A stretch of 64,000 nt of DNA from Paenibacillus humicus NBRC 102415 (GCF_004000905.1 NZ_BIMD01000003.1:1-64000); one strand, 5' to 3'. Shown: positions 48,842-57,348, counted from the stretch's first letter. Notes: generated from the letters alone by a model not told the origin. Program-made: numbers and translations.

Positions 48842-49252
48842 CAGTCGCGCGATGACGGCGAAAGGATTTGATGGCGTTCGCCCAGCACGCGGTCAACCGC
48901 CGGCAGCCGTCAAGAAGGATATTTCAACGTTCGGCCGGATGAATTTCATCTGATTCGCCCGGCGGGATTGGATCGGCCTAAGGCTGCATTCGAATTTCAT
49001 CCTGCATTCGCAGCGCTTGTCCCTCTGGACGAGCGCTTTTATTTTCGCTATCCGGAGCCATTAATGGCCGTCATTCCGCATTCATTGCTTTCCTCTGCTA
49101 ACTCTTCCGCAAAGATGTTCGACAATCAAGAATCTCGATAGATGAAATTTCTGTTTGAATGGAGTAAAATAAGAACAGCGATTCACAGGTGAAGGAACGA
49201 ATAAAGGAAATCCGTTTGAGATGAAAATAAACGATATTAAGGGGAGAAGATC
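48842..49252. other. Intergenic region with terminator and flavodoxin promoter
   Basis: These 411 bases contain the LysE terminator at 49012-49045 and, from 49090 on, an AT-rich stretch with TAAAAT (49165-49170) that should hold the flavodoxin promoter. I found no ORF with a ribosome site and no recognisable RNA. Confidence 0.6.
49012..49045 (+). terminator. Intrinsic terminator downstream of lysE-type gene
   Basis: AGCGCTTGTCC pairs with GGACGAGCGCT (one G-T pair) with a CTCT loop, followed by TTTTATTTT. Confidence 0.75.
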
Positions 49253-49684
49253 ATGGCAACAATCGTTCTGTACGCGACCAAAACCGGAGCCGTCAAGCAG
49301 TGCGCCAACGTATTGGCGGAAGAGCTTCCCGGCAGCACCCTGTGCAATATTGAGACCGAAAAACCGGATCTGGCCGCCTTTGATTCCGTTATCGTAGGAG
49401 CTGGAGTAAGAGACGGCAAAATCTATAAGCCGATCCGGGACTACATCAAAAAAAACAAAGACGAGCTGCTCGGCAAGCGTACCGGTTATTTCATCTGCAA
49501 TGAAAAGCCGAAAAAGACGGAAGAAATCATCGAGGCGAACTTCTCGGAGGATTTAAGGCAGGCGGCCGTAGGCATCGAATCGTTCGGAGGCTACAAATCC
49601 TATGCCGCGCCCGCGGAAGGCGCCGACCAGCTCAAGGGCATTTTCGTGGACAGGATCAAGGCTTTTTCCGACCATTTCAAATGA
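49253..49684 (+). CDS. Flavodoxin domain protein (HemG-like flavodoxin_5)
   Basis: A 143-residue FMN-binding protein. The phosphate loop is YATKTGAVKQCA near the N-terminus. VIVGAGVRDGKIYKPIRDYI and TGYFICNEKPKK follow, matching the flavodoxin_5 branch that includes the oxygen-independent protoporphyrinogen oxidase HemG. Length is in the short range (HemG is about 180), so a general redox role is safer. The ATG has AAGGGGAGAAG upstream. Terminators flank it on both sides, so it is a single-gene unit. Confidence 0.88.
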   Translation: MATIVLYATKTGAVKQCANVLAEELPGSTLCNIETEKPDLAAFDSVIVGAGVRDGKIYKPIRDYIKKNKDELLGKRTGYFICNEKPKKTEEIIEANFSEDLRQAAVGIESFGGYKSYAAPAEGADQLKGIFVDRIKAFSDHFK

Positions 49685-49700
49685 AGAAAACAGACAATTG

Positions 49701-49741
49701 AAAAACCGGCCGCGGTCTCGAAAGACGCGGCCGGCTTTTTC
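49701..49741. terminator. Bidirectional terminator between flavodoxin and GH43 genes
   Basis: Stem CCGGCCGCG / CGCGGCCGG preceded by five A and followed by six T, between convergent genes. Confidence 0.85.
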
Positions 49742-49782
49742 GGCTGCCTTCTTTTTTCATCCCATCCGGAGCTCATTCCTGC

Positions 49783-50673
49783 CTACCAGGCATCCGTCAT
49801 GACGACAGGACGGATGATGCCGTCCTCCACCTGCATCCGGTCGATGCAAAGGATGCGGCTGCCGGGATCGCGGTCGCCGATGATCCGGCGATGGTACACG
49901 ATCAGCCATTCATCCTCTTCCGGCAGATGCAGATAACCGTGATGGCCCGGACCTTCGGCGATCGGCGGCTGGCTCTCCAGGATGGTTCCCTTGTTCTCGA
50001 ACGGTCCCAGCGGACTGCCGCTGGTGCCGTAGGCGACACAGTAAGTTCCGTTGGTCCAGCCGCCCATCGACCACATCAGATAATAGAGGCCGTCCTTCTT
50101 CAGCATGCAGGGTCCCTCCACATACCCGGGCGGCGTGACGGAGAGAATCTCCTCCCCGCCCTCAAGCGGCTCGAAGCCGGTCATGTCCCTCTTCATGCGG
50201 GCCGCGTTGCAATGCTTCCAGCCGCCATAATAGAGATAGACCTCTCCATCGTCGTCCTTGAACAGATGAGCGTCGATCGGCTGGGCGCGGTGAACGAAGC
50301 GGTCTACGAGCGGACGGCCCAGATACGCCCGGAACGGGCCTGCCGGAGTATCAGCGACCGCTATCTCCAGGCCTCCGATCTCCTCGTCCGACTGGATGTC
50401 GTTGCCGGCGAAGACCAGGTAGTACCTCCCGCCGCGCTCGATGACCGTCGGAGCCCAGACTGCTCTCCAGATGTGCGGAAAATCCCCCATCTCGACGATG
50501 CCTTCATGCTTCTCCCAATGGATCAGATCGTCGGAGCTGAATGCATCCAGATTCATCTGATCGGTATAGGCTGTAAAAGAACGGGTCGCATAAATCCAAA
50601 ACTTCCCTTCATAGGTCCGGGCTTCCGGATCGGCATAATAGCCCGGTACGATCGGATTCACGATTCCTCTCAT
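49783..50673 (-). CDS. Glycoside hydrolase family 43 enzyme
   Basis: A 296-residue five-bladed beta-propeller glycosidase. The three catalytic acids are visible: D15 (PGYYADPE, general base), D134 (PIDAHLFKDDDG, pKa modulator) and E186 (GYVEGPCM, acid). Family members act on arabinose- or xylose-containing polymers or oligosaccharides. There is no signal peptide, so it works in the cytoplasm on imported oligosaccharides. ATG 50673 follows AAGGAGGAG; the frame up to 50733 is untranslated. It is 75 bases downstream of the GH2 gene and likely co-transcribed. Confidence 0.93.
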   Translation of the reverse strand: MRGIVNPIVPGYYADPEARTYEGKFWIYATRSFTAYTDQMNLDAFSSDDLIHWEKHEGIVEMGDFPHIWRAVWAPTVIERGGRYYLVFAGNDIQSDEEIGGLEIAVADTPAGPFRAYLGRPLVDRFVHRAQPIDAHLFKDDDGEVYLYYGGWKHCNAARMKRDMTGFEPLEGGEEILSVTPPGYVEGPCMLKKDGLYYLMWSMGGWTNGTYCVAYGTSGSPLGPFENKGTILESQPPIAEGPGHHGYLHLPEEDEWLIVYHRRIIGDRDPGSRILCIDRMQVEDGIIRPVVMTDAW

Positions 50674-50748
50674 GCTCTTCTCCTCCTTCAACGGGGCATC
50701 CCCTCCGCATGGGGAATGCCCCTTCAGGTTCATAGGCTGCCGATGCTC

Positions 50749-53502
50749 TCAACGATAGCGCACAACCAGGTCCACCGGATATCGGCCCGCGTTGCGGCCG
50801 TACAGGGCGAGGCCGCCTTCCGAAGCCCTCAGCTCCAGCTTGAACCGGCGCGTCGTATCCAGCTTGGCGGTCAGGCTCGGCGGCAGGGAAGCCCGGCACA
50901 GATAGCCGTAGGAACCGGCTTCATTCAGCTTGTTCGCCGCAGGCTGGTAATGCCAGGAGAGAATGCCGCGCGCGTCGGCGGGATCGTCCGGCAGCACGAA
51001 GCTGGCCGCCCTCTCGCCGTCGATCAGCACCTCGACCCGGGATTCGTGCTTATGCTCTCCCGTCATCGGATATGTGTTCCTGTTCCATTCGGAATCCGCC
51101 GAGTCCCCATGCATATAGTTGATGTCCGTCCGCTGCTCCTTGTCGACTCCATAGTTGCGGGCGAGCAGCCGCTTGGAGCTGGCTTCGAACCAGATGTCCA
51201 CGTCCGTGATCAAGGCCTGCTCTCCGGCATCCGGCAGCACCGCCTCGAATACGAACGAGCCTTCCTTGCCGCCGTTCTGCTTGTGCCCGCCGATCGCCTC
51301 CCATTGATGCGCGAAGCTGTGTTCGGAGAACGAGCGGACCGGAATGCTGAGCGTGCCGCCATCCGCTCCGTATTCTCCGCCCGGCTGCCCGCTCCGCACG
51401 TCGAACGCAGTGAAGTTCCGCGTCACGACCTTCCCTTGGCCGTCCACTAGACGAAGGCTGAGAATCGCCAGCGCGTCGCGCTGCGGCATCGTCAGCACGA
51501 GAGGCTGCAGCGGGGACGTTCCGTAGCCGTCCCAGTCCAGCTGGACAACACCGCTGCTCTCGACGCGGCGGACCCCCAGCTCGTCGTAGGCAAGCTCCCA
51601 TTCCAGCGTCAGCCTCTCGCCGTGATAGCGGTCCGAGAAGCTGGATCGAAGCAGCGGAACCGCTGCCTCGGCTCCGGCATCCGTCGTCACGCACGGGGCC
51701 GCATCCACGACGATGAAATCCGCCGAGTGCAGGTCGCGCAGCGTCATGCCGGGCACGATGCCGTCATAGCCGAAGTCTTTGGCCGAGCCGTCCAGCCGGT
51801 AATAGCCGTTGAATTCGTTGGTCACGTCCCTGAACTCCGTGAAGACGAATCCGCAGAGCTTGTCGTGGCGCCGGAACTCATTGAGCATATACCGGTAATG
51901 CCAGGCCAGGTCGCTGTCGCCCGCTCCTCCTTCGATGCCCCATACGTTGCCGCATTCGCTGTTCATCAGCGGCGCGTCCGACTGCTTGTTGCCTCCGATA
52001 TAGTTCAGCTCCGAGCCCGGGAAGGTGCCGGAGACGACATGCTCCAGGTGGTCGCGCAGCTGCTGGTAGCCGTTGATGTAGAAATGCCAGGTGTTGATGT
52101 CCGATTCCACATGGTCCCAGTTGCACGGGGAGTTGTCCTCCACGATGCGCGTCGGATCGATGCTCTTGGCCCACCGGTACCGATCCCTGACCCACTCCTG
52201 CGTCTCGGGAAGGTACAGCTGCTGCTGCGCCGAATCTCCCGTCACGGATACTGTCCTGCTGTCCGTTTTCAGCCCCCAGGTTTCGTTGAACATGACCCAT
52301 GAGAAGATGGACGGATGATTGCAATCCCTTTGGATCGTCTCCAGCGCTTCGCGATCATACGACGCCCGCGCCGTCTCGTCCGGATCGCCCCAGAAGCAGG
52401 GCATATCCTCCATGACGAGAATGCCCAGCTTGTCGGCCCAATACAGCTTGCGGGGCTCCTCCGGCTTGATGTGGATCCGGACGAAGTTGAGGCCAAGGCG
52501 CTTCATCATGTAGATCTCATCGCGCATGTCCTCATCGCTTGGATAGGTGAAGTAGCCGGTCTTGTGATAGGCCTGATCCAGCGTTCCGTTCAAATAGACC
52601 GGCTTGCCGTTCAGCGTCAGCCAGCGGTAGCCGCGCTCGCCGAACCGGGCCGATCCGATCTCGCGGATGCCGAAATAGGTGGACACCCTGTCCTCTCCGG
52701 AGAGGGAGGTCAAAGTGACGGCTCCTTCATACAGATGAGGCGTGTCCGGGCTCCACAGCTGCGGCTCCGCTACCTGGAAGGACGCCGCGACTTCATTGTC
52801 GCCCGCCTTCAGCTGATGCACCGACTGCGCCGTTACGGAGCCCTCCCCGAAATCAAACGCCAGCCGCGCTTCGCCAGCCCGCGCGGCGCTGATCCGCGCG
52901 CTGATCTCCACGCGTCCATCTATGAAAGTATGGAACTTCGCATGCTGGATATAAGCCTCGGGACGGGCTTCGAGCCAGACCGTCTGCCAGATGCCGCGGA
53001 TTTCCCCATAGCCCTGCTTGCCTCTGGCCTGGTAGGCATGATCCTCATCCTGCGCGCGCACGACGATCACGTTCTCTTCCGCCGTCTTCCAAGCCGATGT
53101 CACATCGAACTCGAACGTGCCGTATCCGCCTTGATGGGAACCGGCATGCGCCCCGTTCACCCAGACCTCGCAATCGTAATCGACGGCGCCGAAGCGGAGG
53201 AACACGAGCGAGCCTGCCTCCGAGGGAGCCCAGCTCACGGTTCGGCGATACCAGCCCGTTCCCTTTACATTTTCTCCGACTCCCGATAGAGGACTCGACC
53301 ATGAAAACGGTACCACAATGGTGGAGCCGAAATGGCTTTCCTCCTTGAGCTGCCAGGCTTCCGATGCTCCTATGCTTTCCTGATCCAGCCGAAACGACCA
53401 GGAGCCGTTGAGATTGAGCCAATCCGTCCTCTCCCAATCCGGGCGGGGATATTCGGGACGGGGATTGAGAAGGCCCGCATGAGCGGTTAAGGAATCAAGC
53501 AT
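50749..53502 (-). CDS. Glycoside hydrolase family 2 enzyme
   Basis: A 917-residue cytoplasmic beta-glycosidase. A jelly-roll sugar-binding domain (about residues 20-185, GTGWYRRTV, RFGAVDYDCEVWVNG) precedes an immunoglobulin-like domain (about 190-285) and the TIM barrel (about 290-640). The acid/base E407 sits in MFNETWG and the nucleophile E516 in NSECG. A C-terminal extension of some 270 residues is present, longer than in simple beta-galactosidases or glucuronidases. The substrate is not certain. ATG 53502 follows AAAGGTG; TTG 53520 is less likely. It is divergent from an ArsR-type regulator that probably controls it. Confidence 0.93.
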   Translation of the reverse strand: MLDSLTAHAGLLNPRPEYPRPDWERTDWLNLNGSWSFRLDQESIGASEAWQLKEESHFGSTIVVPFSWSSPLSGVGENVKGTGWYRRTVSWAPSEAGSLVFLRFGAVDYDCEVWVNGAHAGSHQGGYGTFEFDVTSAWKTAEENVIVVRAQDEDHAYQARGKQGYGEIRGIWQTVWLEARPEAYIQHAKFHTFIDGRVEISARISAARAGEARLAFDFGEGSVTAQSVHQLKAGDNEVAASFQVAEPQLWSPDTPHLYEGAVTLTSLSGEDRVSTYFGIREIGSARFGERGYRWLTLNGKPVYLNGTLDQAYHKTGYFTYPSDEDMRDEIYMMKRLGLNFVRIHIKPEEPRKLYWADKLGILVMEDMPCFWGDPDETARASYDREALETIQRDCNHPSIFSWVMFNETWGLKTDSRTVSVTGDSAQQQLYLPETQEWVRDRYRWAKSIDPTRIVEDNSPCNWDHVESDINTWHFYINGYQQLRDHLEHVVSGTFPGSELNYIGGNKQSDAPLMNSECGNVWGIEGGAGDSDLAWHYRYMLNEFRRHDKLCGFVFTEFRDVTNEFNGYYRLDGSAKDFGYDGIVPGMTLRDLHSADFIVVDAAPCVTTDAGAEAAVPLLRSSFSDRYHGERLTLEWELAYDELGVRRVESSGVVQLDWDGYGTSPLQPLVLTMPQRDALAILSLRLVDGQGKVVTRNFTAFDVRSGQPGGEYGADGGTLSIPVRSFSEHSFAHQWEAIGGHKQNGGKEGSFVFEAVLPDAGEQALITDVDIWFEASSKRLLARNYGVDKEQRTDINYMHGDSADSEWNRNTYPMTGEHKHESRVEVLIDGERAASFVLPDDPADARGILSWHYQPAANKLNEAGSYGYLCRASLPPSLTAKLDTTRRFKLELRASEGGLALYGRNAGRYPVDLVVRYR

Positions 53503-53639
53503 TCGGCACACACCTTTCAAATGGGAATTGCCCCCATTCTAACAGGTATATATTAATTAGGCAATGTACATTATGATTTTACAATATGCTGAAATCCTTG
53601 TAGACTGAAGCTATTCATTTATGCAAAGGAAGCGTTGAC
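53503..53639. promoter_or_regulatory. AT-rich divergent promoter region
   Basis: The gap between the GH2 gene (minus) and the ArsR-type gene (plus) is much richer in A and T than its flanks. It contains TATATATTAATTA and TGTACA, and must hold both promoters and the regulator site. No single palindrome stands out. Confidence 0.5.
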
Positions 53640-54569
53640 ATGAGCGAAACCAAACAGGAACTGATCCGCTTTCCCGCTTCCCGGATGATCGATGTGGCCA
53701 AGGCTCTGTCCAGCGACGTCCGCCTTCGCATCCTGGAGGCTCTCGGGGAGAAGCCGATGAGCGTCAGCCAGCTGGCGGAGGTGCTCGGTGCGGCTCAGCC
53801 GACCATATCCATCAACGTCCAGACGCTGGAGCAGGCCGAGCTGATCTCCTGCCGCCAAGGCTCTGCCCGGGAGAAGATCTGCTCCGTCAATTACCGCTCC
53901 ATCCTGCTCGAGATGCCTGCCAGAGCCGGCGACGCCCTGCACCGGACGGAGCAGATCCGCATGCCGATCGGCATGTTCTCCGCCTGCTCGATCCAGCCGC
54001 CCTGCGGCATGGCTTCGCGCGACGGCTCCGGAATCGGATCGCCGGACGACCCGAGGGTTTTCTACATGCCGGACCGCATTCACGCCTCGGTGGTATGGTT
54101 CTCCGGCAGCGGGAGCCTGGAATACCGCTTCGCCAATCCGATGCCGCCCGGCACCGAGCTGGAGGAAATCAGCCTGACGGCGGAGCTGTGCTCCGAGGCG
54201 CCGGGCTTCCGCGAAGACTGGCCGTCGGACATATCGCTCTATATGAATGATCGGCTTGTCGGAACCTGGACGAGTCCGGGTGATTTCGGCGACCGAAAAG
54301 GCCGTTTTACGCCGGAAAAATGGCGGGGTAATACCGAGTATGGCCTGCTGACGGAATGGAAAGTAACCCGGACGGGAAGCCTGATCAATGGAGCTTCTTG
54401 CGGAGACCTTTCCATCGATGCGCTGGGGCTTTCCTTCAGCGAGCCCGTCCGCGTCCGCTTCGAGATCGCCGAGGATGCCGCCAACCCCCGCGGCTTGAAC
54501 CTGTTCGGCTCGGATTTCGGAGACCACGCCCAGGACATCGTTCTTTCCTTTACAAGAAAGGCGGAGTAG
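53640..54569 (+). CDS. ArsR-type regulator with long C-terminal beta-rich domain
   Basis: A 309-residue regulator. Residues 15-95 form an ArsR winged helix (MIDVAKALSSDVRLRILEAL, SVSQLAEVLGAAQPTISINV). Residues 120-305 are an additional domain of predicted beta-strands with no transmembrane segment (VWFSGSGSLEYRFANP, ISLYMNDRLVGTW, EYGLLTEWKV). ArsR proteins are normally about 100 residues, so this is a fusion. Position divergent from GH2-GH43 suggests that the extra domain senses a sugar. AAGGAAGCG precedes the ATG. Confidence 0.85.
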   Translation: MSETKQELIRFPASRMIDVAKALSSDVRLRILEALGEKPMSVSQLAEVLGAAQPTISINVQTLEQAELISCRQGSAREKICSVNYRSILLEMPARAGDALHRTEQIRMPIGMFSACSIQPPCGMASRDGSGIGSPDDPRVFYMPDRIHASVVWFSGSGSLEYRFANPMPPGTELEEISLTAELCSEAPGFREDWPSDISLYMNDRLVGTWTSPGDFGDRKGRFTPEKWRGNTEYGLLTEWKVTRTGSLINGASCGDLSIDALGLSFSEPVRVRFEIAEDAANPRGLNLFGSDFGDHAQDIVLSFTRKAE

Positions 54570-54626
54570 GCTGGCTCCTTAAAATGGCCTCTTCGCATCC
54601 CCCCTCTTTTTTGTCCAGAGCGGTGC

Positions 54627-54656
54627 AAAAAGGGCCGCAGCGTCGCTGCGGCCCTT
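54627..54656 (-). terminator. Terminator of the WGxxGxxG protein gene
   Basis: Perfect 12-base stem AAGGGCCGCAGC / GCTGCGGCCCTT with a three-base loop and five T following on the minus strand, nine bases after the stop codon. Confidence 0.85.
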
Positions 54657-54664
54657 ACGTTTGA

Positions 54665-55141
54665 TTAATGGCGTTCCGGATTGCGGCTTCTCATACCCGC
54701 AAGGCCGAATAGGCCGAGCAAGCCGAGCCAGCCCCAGTTGGAGCCTTTGCCCGTTGCGGCTTTGGCCGTGTAGCTGTTGGCGGCCATGCCGTTCTTGTTG
54801 TAGCTGTTGGTCCGGTAGCCGTTGTAGCTGTTGGTCCGATAGTCGTCCATGCGGGTACCGTCCAATCCGGTTCCATACGAGGAGACGCCATTCATTCCAT
54901 AGCCGGTGCGGTTCATGCCTGTGCCGTATGTGCTGCTTGGATAGCTTGGAACGACATTCATGCCGACACCGTTCGTGCCGGCGCTTTTCATGCCATAGCC
55001 ACTCATGCTTGCATTATAGTGCTCGGCATTCATTCCCCGTTCCATATTGCGCATCATGTCGTTGTTGTTGGCGAATGCCGGACTTGCGATCGTTCCGGCG
55101 ATGCCGGCTGCAGCTACGATTGTAAGAGCGAGCTTTTTCAT
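54665..55141 (-). CDS. Secreted WGxxGxxG family protein
   Basis: A 158-residue exported protein. Residues 1-24 are a Sec signal (KKLALTIVAAAGIAGTIASP, cleavage after AFA). The middle (25-125) is low complexity, rich in Asn, Gly, Tyr, Ser and Met with repeated NSYNGYRTNSYN-type units and no Cys. The C-terminus NWGWLGLLGLFGLAGMRSR is the WGxxGxxG membrane-anchor signal followed by Arg, resembling the CTERM-type sorting tags of Bacillales. GGAGG precedes the ATG and a terminator follows immediately. Likely surface-attached, function unknown. Confidence 0.82.
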   Translation of the reverse strand: MKKLALTIVAAAGIAGTIASPAFANNNDMMRNMERGMNAEHYNASMSGYGMKSAGTNGVGMNVVPSYPSSTYGTGMNRTGYGMNGVSSYGTGLDGTRMDDYRTNSYNGYRTNSYNKNGMAANSYTAKAATGKGSNWGWLGLLGLFGLAGMRSRNPERH

Positions 55142-55162
55142 TGGTTGGCCTCCATTTGGTCA

Positions 55163-55168
55163 TATAAT
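55163..55168 (+). promoter_or_regulatory. Possible -10 element of a plus-strand transcript
   Basis: TATAAT here has TTGGTT (55141-55146) 16 bases upstream. It faces the structured segment 55183-55293 and the terminator at 55294-55325. Confidence 0.35.
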
Positions 55169-55174
55169 TGCGAA

Positions 55175-55325
55175 CACAAATAGGTTGCCCGCCGCAAAAG
55201 CCGCTATGCATGGGTAATACCGGGATGCCCGCTGTCGCAGCCGCAGACGCTGCGGCCACTAGCGGCTCTCGAGACATTGAATCCATGGCAAGCAAAAAAA
55301 CCGCCCCGATGAAAGGCGGTTTTTT
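55175..55325 (+). ncRNA. Candidate structured RNA with its own promoter and terminator
   Basis: Between two minus-strand genes the plus strand has a promoter-like pair (TTGGTT, TATAAT), then nested complementary segments. TTGCC (55185-55189) pairs with GGCAA (55287-55291), AGCCGCTA (55199-55206) with TAGCGGCT (55260-55267), and GCCGCAG (55240-55246) with CTGCGGC (55250-55256); CGGG-ATG-CCCG forms a smaller hairpin inside. An intrinsic terminator with a T6 tail ends the unit. This could be a 150-base RNA. It could equally be the folded 5' leader of the minus-strand WGxxGxxG gene. I do not recognise the family. Confidence 0.3.
55294..55325. terminator. Bidirectional intrinsic terminator
   Basis: AAAACCGCC pairs with GGCGGTTTT around a nine-base loop, with A-run and T-run on either side. 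On the minus strand it ends the DrrAB-type operon; on the plus strand it could end the candidate RNA. Confidence 0.85.
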
Positions 55326-55388
55326 CATCCAAGGATTGACGAGCCTTCCGGCAGCCGGATTCGTTATGCCGTGCTGCAGCTCGGCAGC

Positions 55389-56189
55389 CTATGTCCTCCT
55401 CATATACGCCCGGACGGTAATCGGGGCGAAAACAGCGACGATGACAGCCGCGCCAATGAGCGACAAGCTCAGATCCCAGCCCACGGTTCCATCGTTGGCC
55501 AACTGCCTCACCGCGCTGACAAGATGGGTGATCGGATTGATCTTGACGAAAAATTGAAGCCAATTCGGCATCGTGTCGACCGGCACGAAAGCGTTGGACA
55601 AGAAGGTGAGCGGGAACAGCACGAGCATCGAAATGCCTTGCACGCTGGATGCGGTGCGCGCGATGACGCCGAAGAAAGCAAAGATCCAGCTGATCGCCCA
55701 GGCACAGGCAATGACCAGCAGAGCGGCCAAAACGACATTCCCGAAGCCGCCTTCCGGCCTGTAGCCCATGATGAAGCCCATGGTGAAGGTAAGGACGGTT
55801 GCGATCGTATAGCGGATCGTATCCGCGAGCAGGGCTCCCGCCAGCGGCGCGATGCGCGCGATCGGCAGCGATTTGAAGCGGTCGAATACACCCTTGTCCA
55901 TATCCTCCCTGAGCTGAACGCCTGTGACGACCGAGGTCCCGATGACCGTCTGCACGAGGATGCCCGGAATGATGATCGGCAGATAGCTCGCCACATCGCC
56001 CGAGATGGCGCCTCCGAAAATATACGTGAACATCAAGGTGAAGATAATCGGCTGAAGCGTGACGTCGAACAACTGCTCCGGCGTTCGCTTGATTTTCAAT
56101 AAGCCGCGGTATGCCATCGTCAGCGAATTGCGGATCGTTTGGCCGAAGCTCGTATGGTTCTTGAGCGTGCGTGCGGTCGGCTGGCTCAT
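55389..56189 (-). CDS. ABC-2 type permease, DrrB family
   Basis: The membrane half of a drug or lipid exporter. The 266 residues contain six helices and the DrrB/NodJ signature region PIIFTLMFTYIFGGAI, FKSLPIARIAPLAGALLAD and LVLFPLTFLSNAFVPVDTMP. It overlaps the ATPase gene by four bases (ATGA), with AAGGAGG in front. The family includes the daunorubicin exporter DrrB of Streptomyces; the substrate here is unknown. Confidence 0.94.
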   Translation of the reverse strand: MSQPTARTLKNHTSFGQTIRNSLTMAYRGLLKIKRTPEQLFDVTLQPIIFTLMFTYIFGGAISGDVASYLPIIIPGILVQTVIGTSVVTGVQLREDMDKGVFDRFKSLPIARIAPLAGALLADTIRYTIATVLTFTMGFIMGYRPEGGFGNVVLAALLVIACAWAISWIFAFFGVIARTASSVQGISMLVLFPLTFLSNAFVPVDTMPNWLQFFVKINPITHLVSAVRQLANDGTVGWDLSLSLIGAAVIVAVFAPITVRAYMRRT

Positions 56190-57193
56190 ACCGTAACCTC
56201 CTTAGCCGAAGCGGCTTCCGCTTCGTGATTGACCCCTTGGCCTGTAATCGTCAAGAACACCTCGTCGAGCGTCGGTTTCTGCACGCTCATCTCCGACAGG
56301 GAAATCCCCTCCGCGCGAAGCGCGATGAGCAAGTCGGTGATGGCATCGGCATCGGCCATCGGCGCCGTGATTTTGCCGGCTTCGGACGACACGCTCGACT
56401 GTGCCCCCAGCACCTGCTCCACCAGGCGCCGGGCATTTCCGATGTCGCGGGGCTCGCTTACTCTCAAATGCAGCGAAGAAGTCCCGACCGAAGCTTTCAG
56501 CTCGTCTACGGTGCCTTCGGCGACGACATGGCCCCTGTCGATGACCGCGATCCGGTCGGCCAGCTGATCCGCCTCGTCGAGGTATTGCGTCGTAAGCAGT
56601 ACAGTCGATCCCGTGTTCACGAGGCGGCGGATCGTCTCCCACATCTGCGAGCGGGTGCGCGGGTCCAGACCGGTCGTCGGTTCATCCAGGAAGATGAGCG
56701 GCGGCTGCGCGATGAGGCTTGCCGCCAGGTCCAGCCGCCTGCGCATGCCGCCGGAGAAGTTCTTAAGCGGCCTCCTGGCGGCTTCCGTCAAGCCGAATTC
56801 CTCCAGCAGCTCCTCGGCCTTGCGCTTCGCCTCCTTGCGTCCCAGTCCGAGCAAGCGGGAGAAGATGACGAGGTTCTCCGTCGCGCTGAGCGACTCGTCG
56901 ACCGACGCGTACTGGCCGGTCACCCCGATCAGCTGCCGCACGATTTGCGATTCCTTGACCGTATCGCGGCCGAATATTTTCGCCGATCCGGCATCAGCCT
57001 TCAGCAGCGTGGCCAGCATTCGGATCGTCGTCGTTTTGCCCGCTCCGTTCGGACCCAGCACGCCATAGATCGAGCCGGCCCGCACGTTCAGATCCACCCC
57101 GTCGACGGCGCGGTTGTCGCCGAAGGTTTTGACGAGGCCCCTTGCCTCGACAGCCCACTCGCCTTTGGGCTCTTTCGCCTGAATATGATTCAC
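56186..57193 (-). CDS. ABC transporter ATP-binding protein, DrrA family
   Basis: The ATPase half of the exporter, 335 residues. It has Walker A GPNGAGKTT, the Q-loop GVTGQYASVDESLSATENL typical of DrrA, signature FSGGMRRRLDLAASLI and Walker B LIFLDEPTTGLD. The C-terminal extension with LHLRVSEP and QKPTLDEVFLTITG is found in DrrA and CcmA-like proteins and couples to DrrB. The start is GTG 57193 after GAGGAGG. A PhoP-box-like repeat lies about 50 bases upstream. Confidence 0.95.
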   Translation of the reverse strand: MNHIQAKEPKGEWAVEARGLVKTFGDNRAVDGVDLNVRAGSIYGVLGPNGAGKTTTIRMLATLLKADAGSAKIFGRDTVKESQIVRQLIGVTGQYASVDESLSATENLVIFSRLLGLGRKEAKRKAEELLEEFGLTEAARRPLKNFSGGMRRRLDLAASLIAQPPLIFLDEPTTGLDPRTRSQMWETIRRLVNTGSTVLLTTQYLDEADQLADRIAVIDRGHVVAEGTVDELKASVGTSSLHLRVSEPRDIGNARRLVEQVLGAQSSVSSEAGKITAPMADADAITDLLIALRAEGISLSEMSVQKPTLDEVFLTITGQGVNHEAEAASAKEVTV

Positions 57194-57239
57194 GTAAGTT
57201 CCTCCTCGTCATGATTCTCCATGAAGATTAGAACATCTA

Positions 57240-57256
57240 TGTGAACTGAATGTGAA
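57240..57256 (-). promoter_or_regulatory. PhoP-box-like direct repeat
   Basis: On the minus strand TTCACA-TTCAG-TTCACA has the TTHACA-N5-TTHACA form of the Bacillus PhoP box (11-base period). It is located upstream of a possible -10 (TAATCT) of the DrrAB-type operon. Other OmpR-family regulators also use 11-base repeats. Confidence 0.45.
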
Positions 57257-57348
57257 CCGGGAGCGGAATGGGAACATGCTGGATGACAAGGGGAAAAACG
57301 GGCCGATCAAGATTCCGGGCGCATGAGCCTTGCAAAGCATCCTGCATG

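Noticed and set aside
55175-55290. Cyclic-di-GMP-I, SAM-I or c-di-AMP riboswitch in the structured segment
   Set aside because: Short resemblances (CGCAAA, CCCGATGAAA in the terminator loop, GGTTGCC) do not fall in the order or spacing of any of these aptamers.
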